Assembly (NCBI GenBank): GCA_020696885.1
Contig: JAJFMS010000211.1
Coordinates: 1 to 6,507 of the forward strand
Reading direction: 5' to 3'
DNA length: 6,507 nt
Source of the DNA: Armatimonadota bacterium
GTDB taxonomy: Bacteria; Armatimonadota; SYMT01
Shown in pieces: positions 6,224 to 6,507 of the stretch; within the stretch, counting starts at the first letter, position 1, and the number at the start of each line of letters is the position of its first letter. A model generated the notes under the pieces. It had not been told where the DNA came from, did no database searches, and worked only from the letters and a program-made list of their open reading frames with translations. The position numbers and the translations under genes are program-made.

Positions 6224-6507
6224 TCAGCCGCCGTGGCGGCGTCGCTGCACGCCGGCGATGATCGCCTGCTCCCGCCCGTCGGCATAGCCGTCCGGATGGG
6301 GGCCGAGGTACACCACGTAAACGGTGCGCTCCGGCTCCGCCACGAAGTACCGGAGGCGATAGCCGTCCGGCAGGTCCACCTGCCAGATGTCCCGGTTTCC
6401 CAGCTTCTTGAGGTGGCCGCGCGACAGGCGGGCGGCCGAAGTGGGATGGTGCGGCAGGAAGTGCGCCAGCACGCCTCGCGCGGACTGACGCACGGCGGTC
6501 GAGGCGA
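6224..6507 (-). CDS. RelE/ParE-like toxin-fold protein (N-terminus outside window)
   Basis: 93 residues are visible and the frame is open through the right edge. A GTG at 6493 could start it, but no Shine-Dalgarno precedes it and the RelE fold would lack its first strand and much of its helix region, so the true start is probably beyond the window. The visible part fits the RelE/ParE core: a helix-like stretch, then LKKLGNRDIWQVDLPDGYRL, the strand RYFVAE, the strand TVYVVYLGPH and a short basic tail. Known members are mRNA-cleaving (RelE) or gyrase-inhibiting (ParE) toxins paired with a small antitoxin; a partner upstream would be outside the window and none is seen inside. Some proteins of this shape are solitary. 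The gene converges on the DUF4190 gene, with stops about 72 bp apart. Family call is by motif and moderately sure; toxin activity is inference. Confidence 0.7.
   Translation of the reverse strand, partial: ASTAVRQSARGVLAHFLPHHPTSAARLSRGHLKKLGNRDIWQVDLPDGYRLRYFVAEPERTVYVVYLGPHPDGYADGREQAIIAGVQRRRHGG

Noticed and set aside
1..6507. Insertion sequence, prophage or integron parts
   Set aside because: No transposase, integrase or recombinase motif, no terminal inverted repeats with target duplications, and no phage genes are visible.

Overview
This is high-GC bacterial DNA with seven protein genes and no RNA gene that I can support. The mix (a Tat-exported DUF1501 protein, a DegT aminotransferase beside a Gfo/Idh/MocA oxidoreductase, an M20 dipeptidase, an ABC-2 permease and a DUF4190 membrane protein) is typical of environmental bacteria such as Armatimonadota or Planctomycetota. 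That assignment is inference from gene content only; the window holds no phylogenetic marker.

Layout. Positions 1-747 (minus) hold the N-terminal part of a DUF1501 protein that runs off the left edge. A divergent intergenic region (748-1016) follows, containing a short degenerate 8-bp C-rich repeat and a weak promoter candidate for the rightward genes. Positions 1017-3395 (plus) hold the aminotransferase and the oxidoreductase, a likely two-gene unit for making or modifying an amino sugar or aminocyclitol: the dehydrogenase could produce a keto group and the aminotransferase could aminate it. The exact substrate cannot be read from the sequence.

A 136-bp gap (3396-3530) is almost filled by a second, larger set of the same 8-bp repeat: three units in one orientation, a hairpin core, then nine units in the other. 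After it come an M20 metallodipeptidase (3531-4901) and an ABC-2 permease (4901-5710) whose start overlaps the dipeptidase stop by one base. A DUF4190 two-helix membrane protein follows (5864-6151). At the right edge a convergent minus-strand gene encodes the C-terminal part of a RelE/ParE-like toxin-fold protein.

The enzymes belong to well-known families and I see no convincing new multi-gene system. The least explained signal is the 8-bp repeat family at two intergenic sites. On the minus strand both sites give runs of three or more G with 4-5 nt between them, which fits the G-quadruplex pattern, and the larger site can also fold into a long hairpin.
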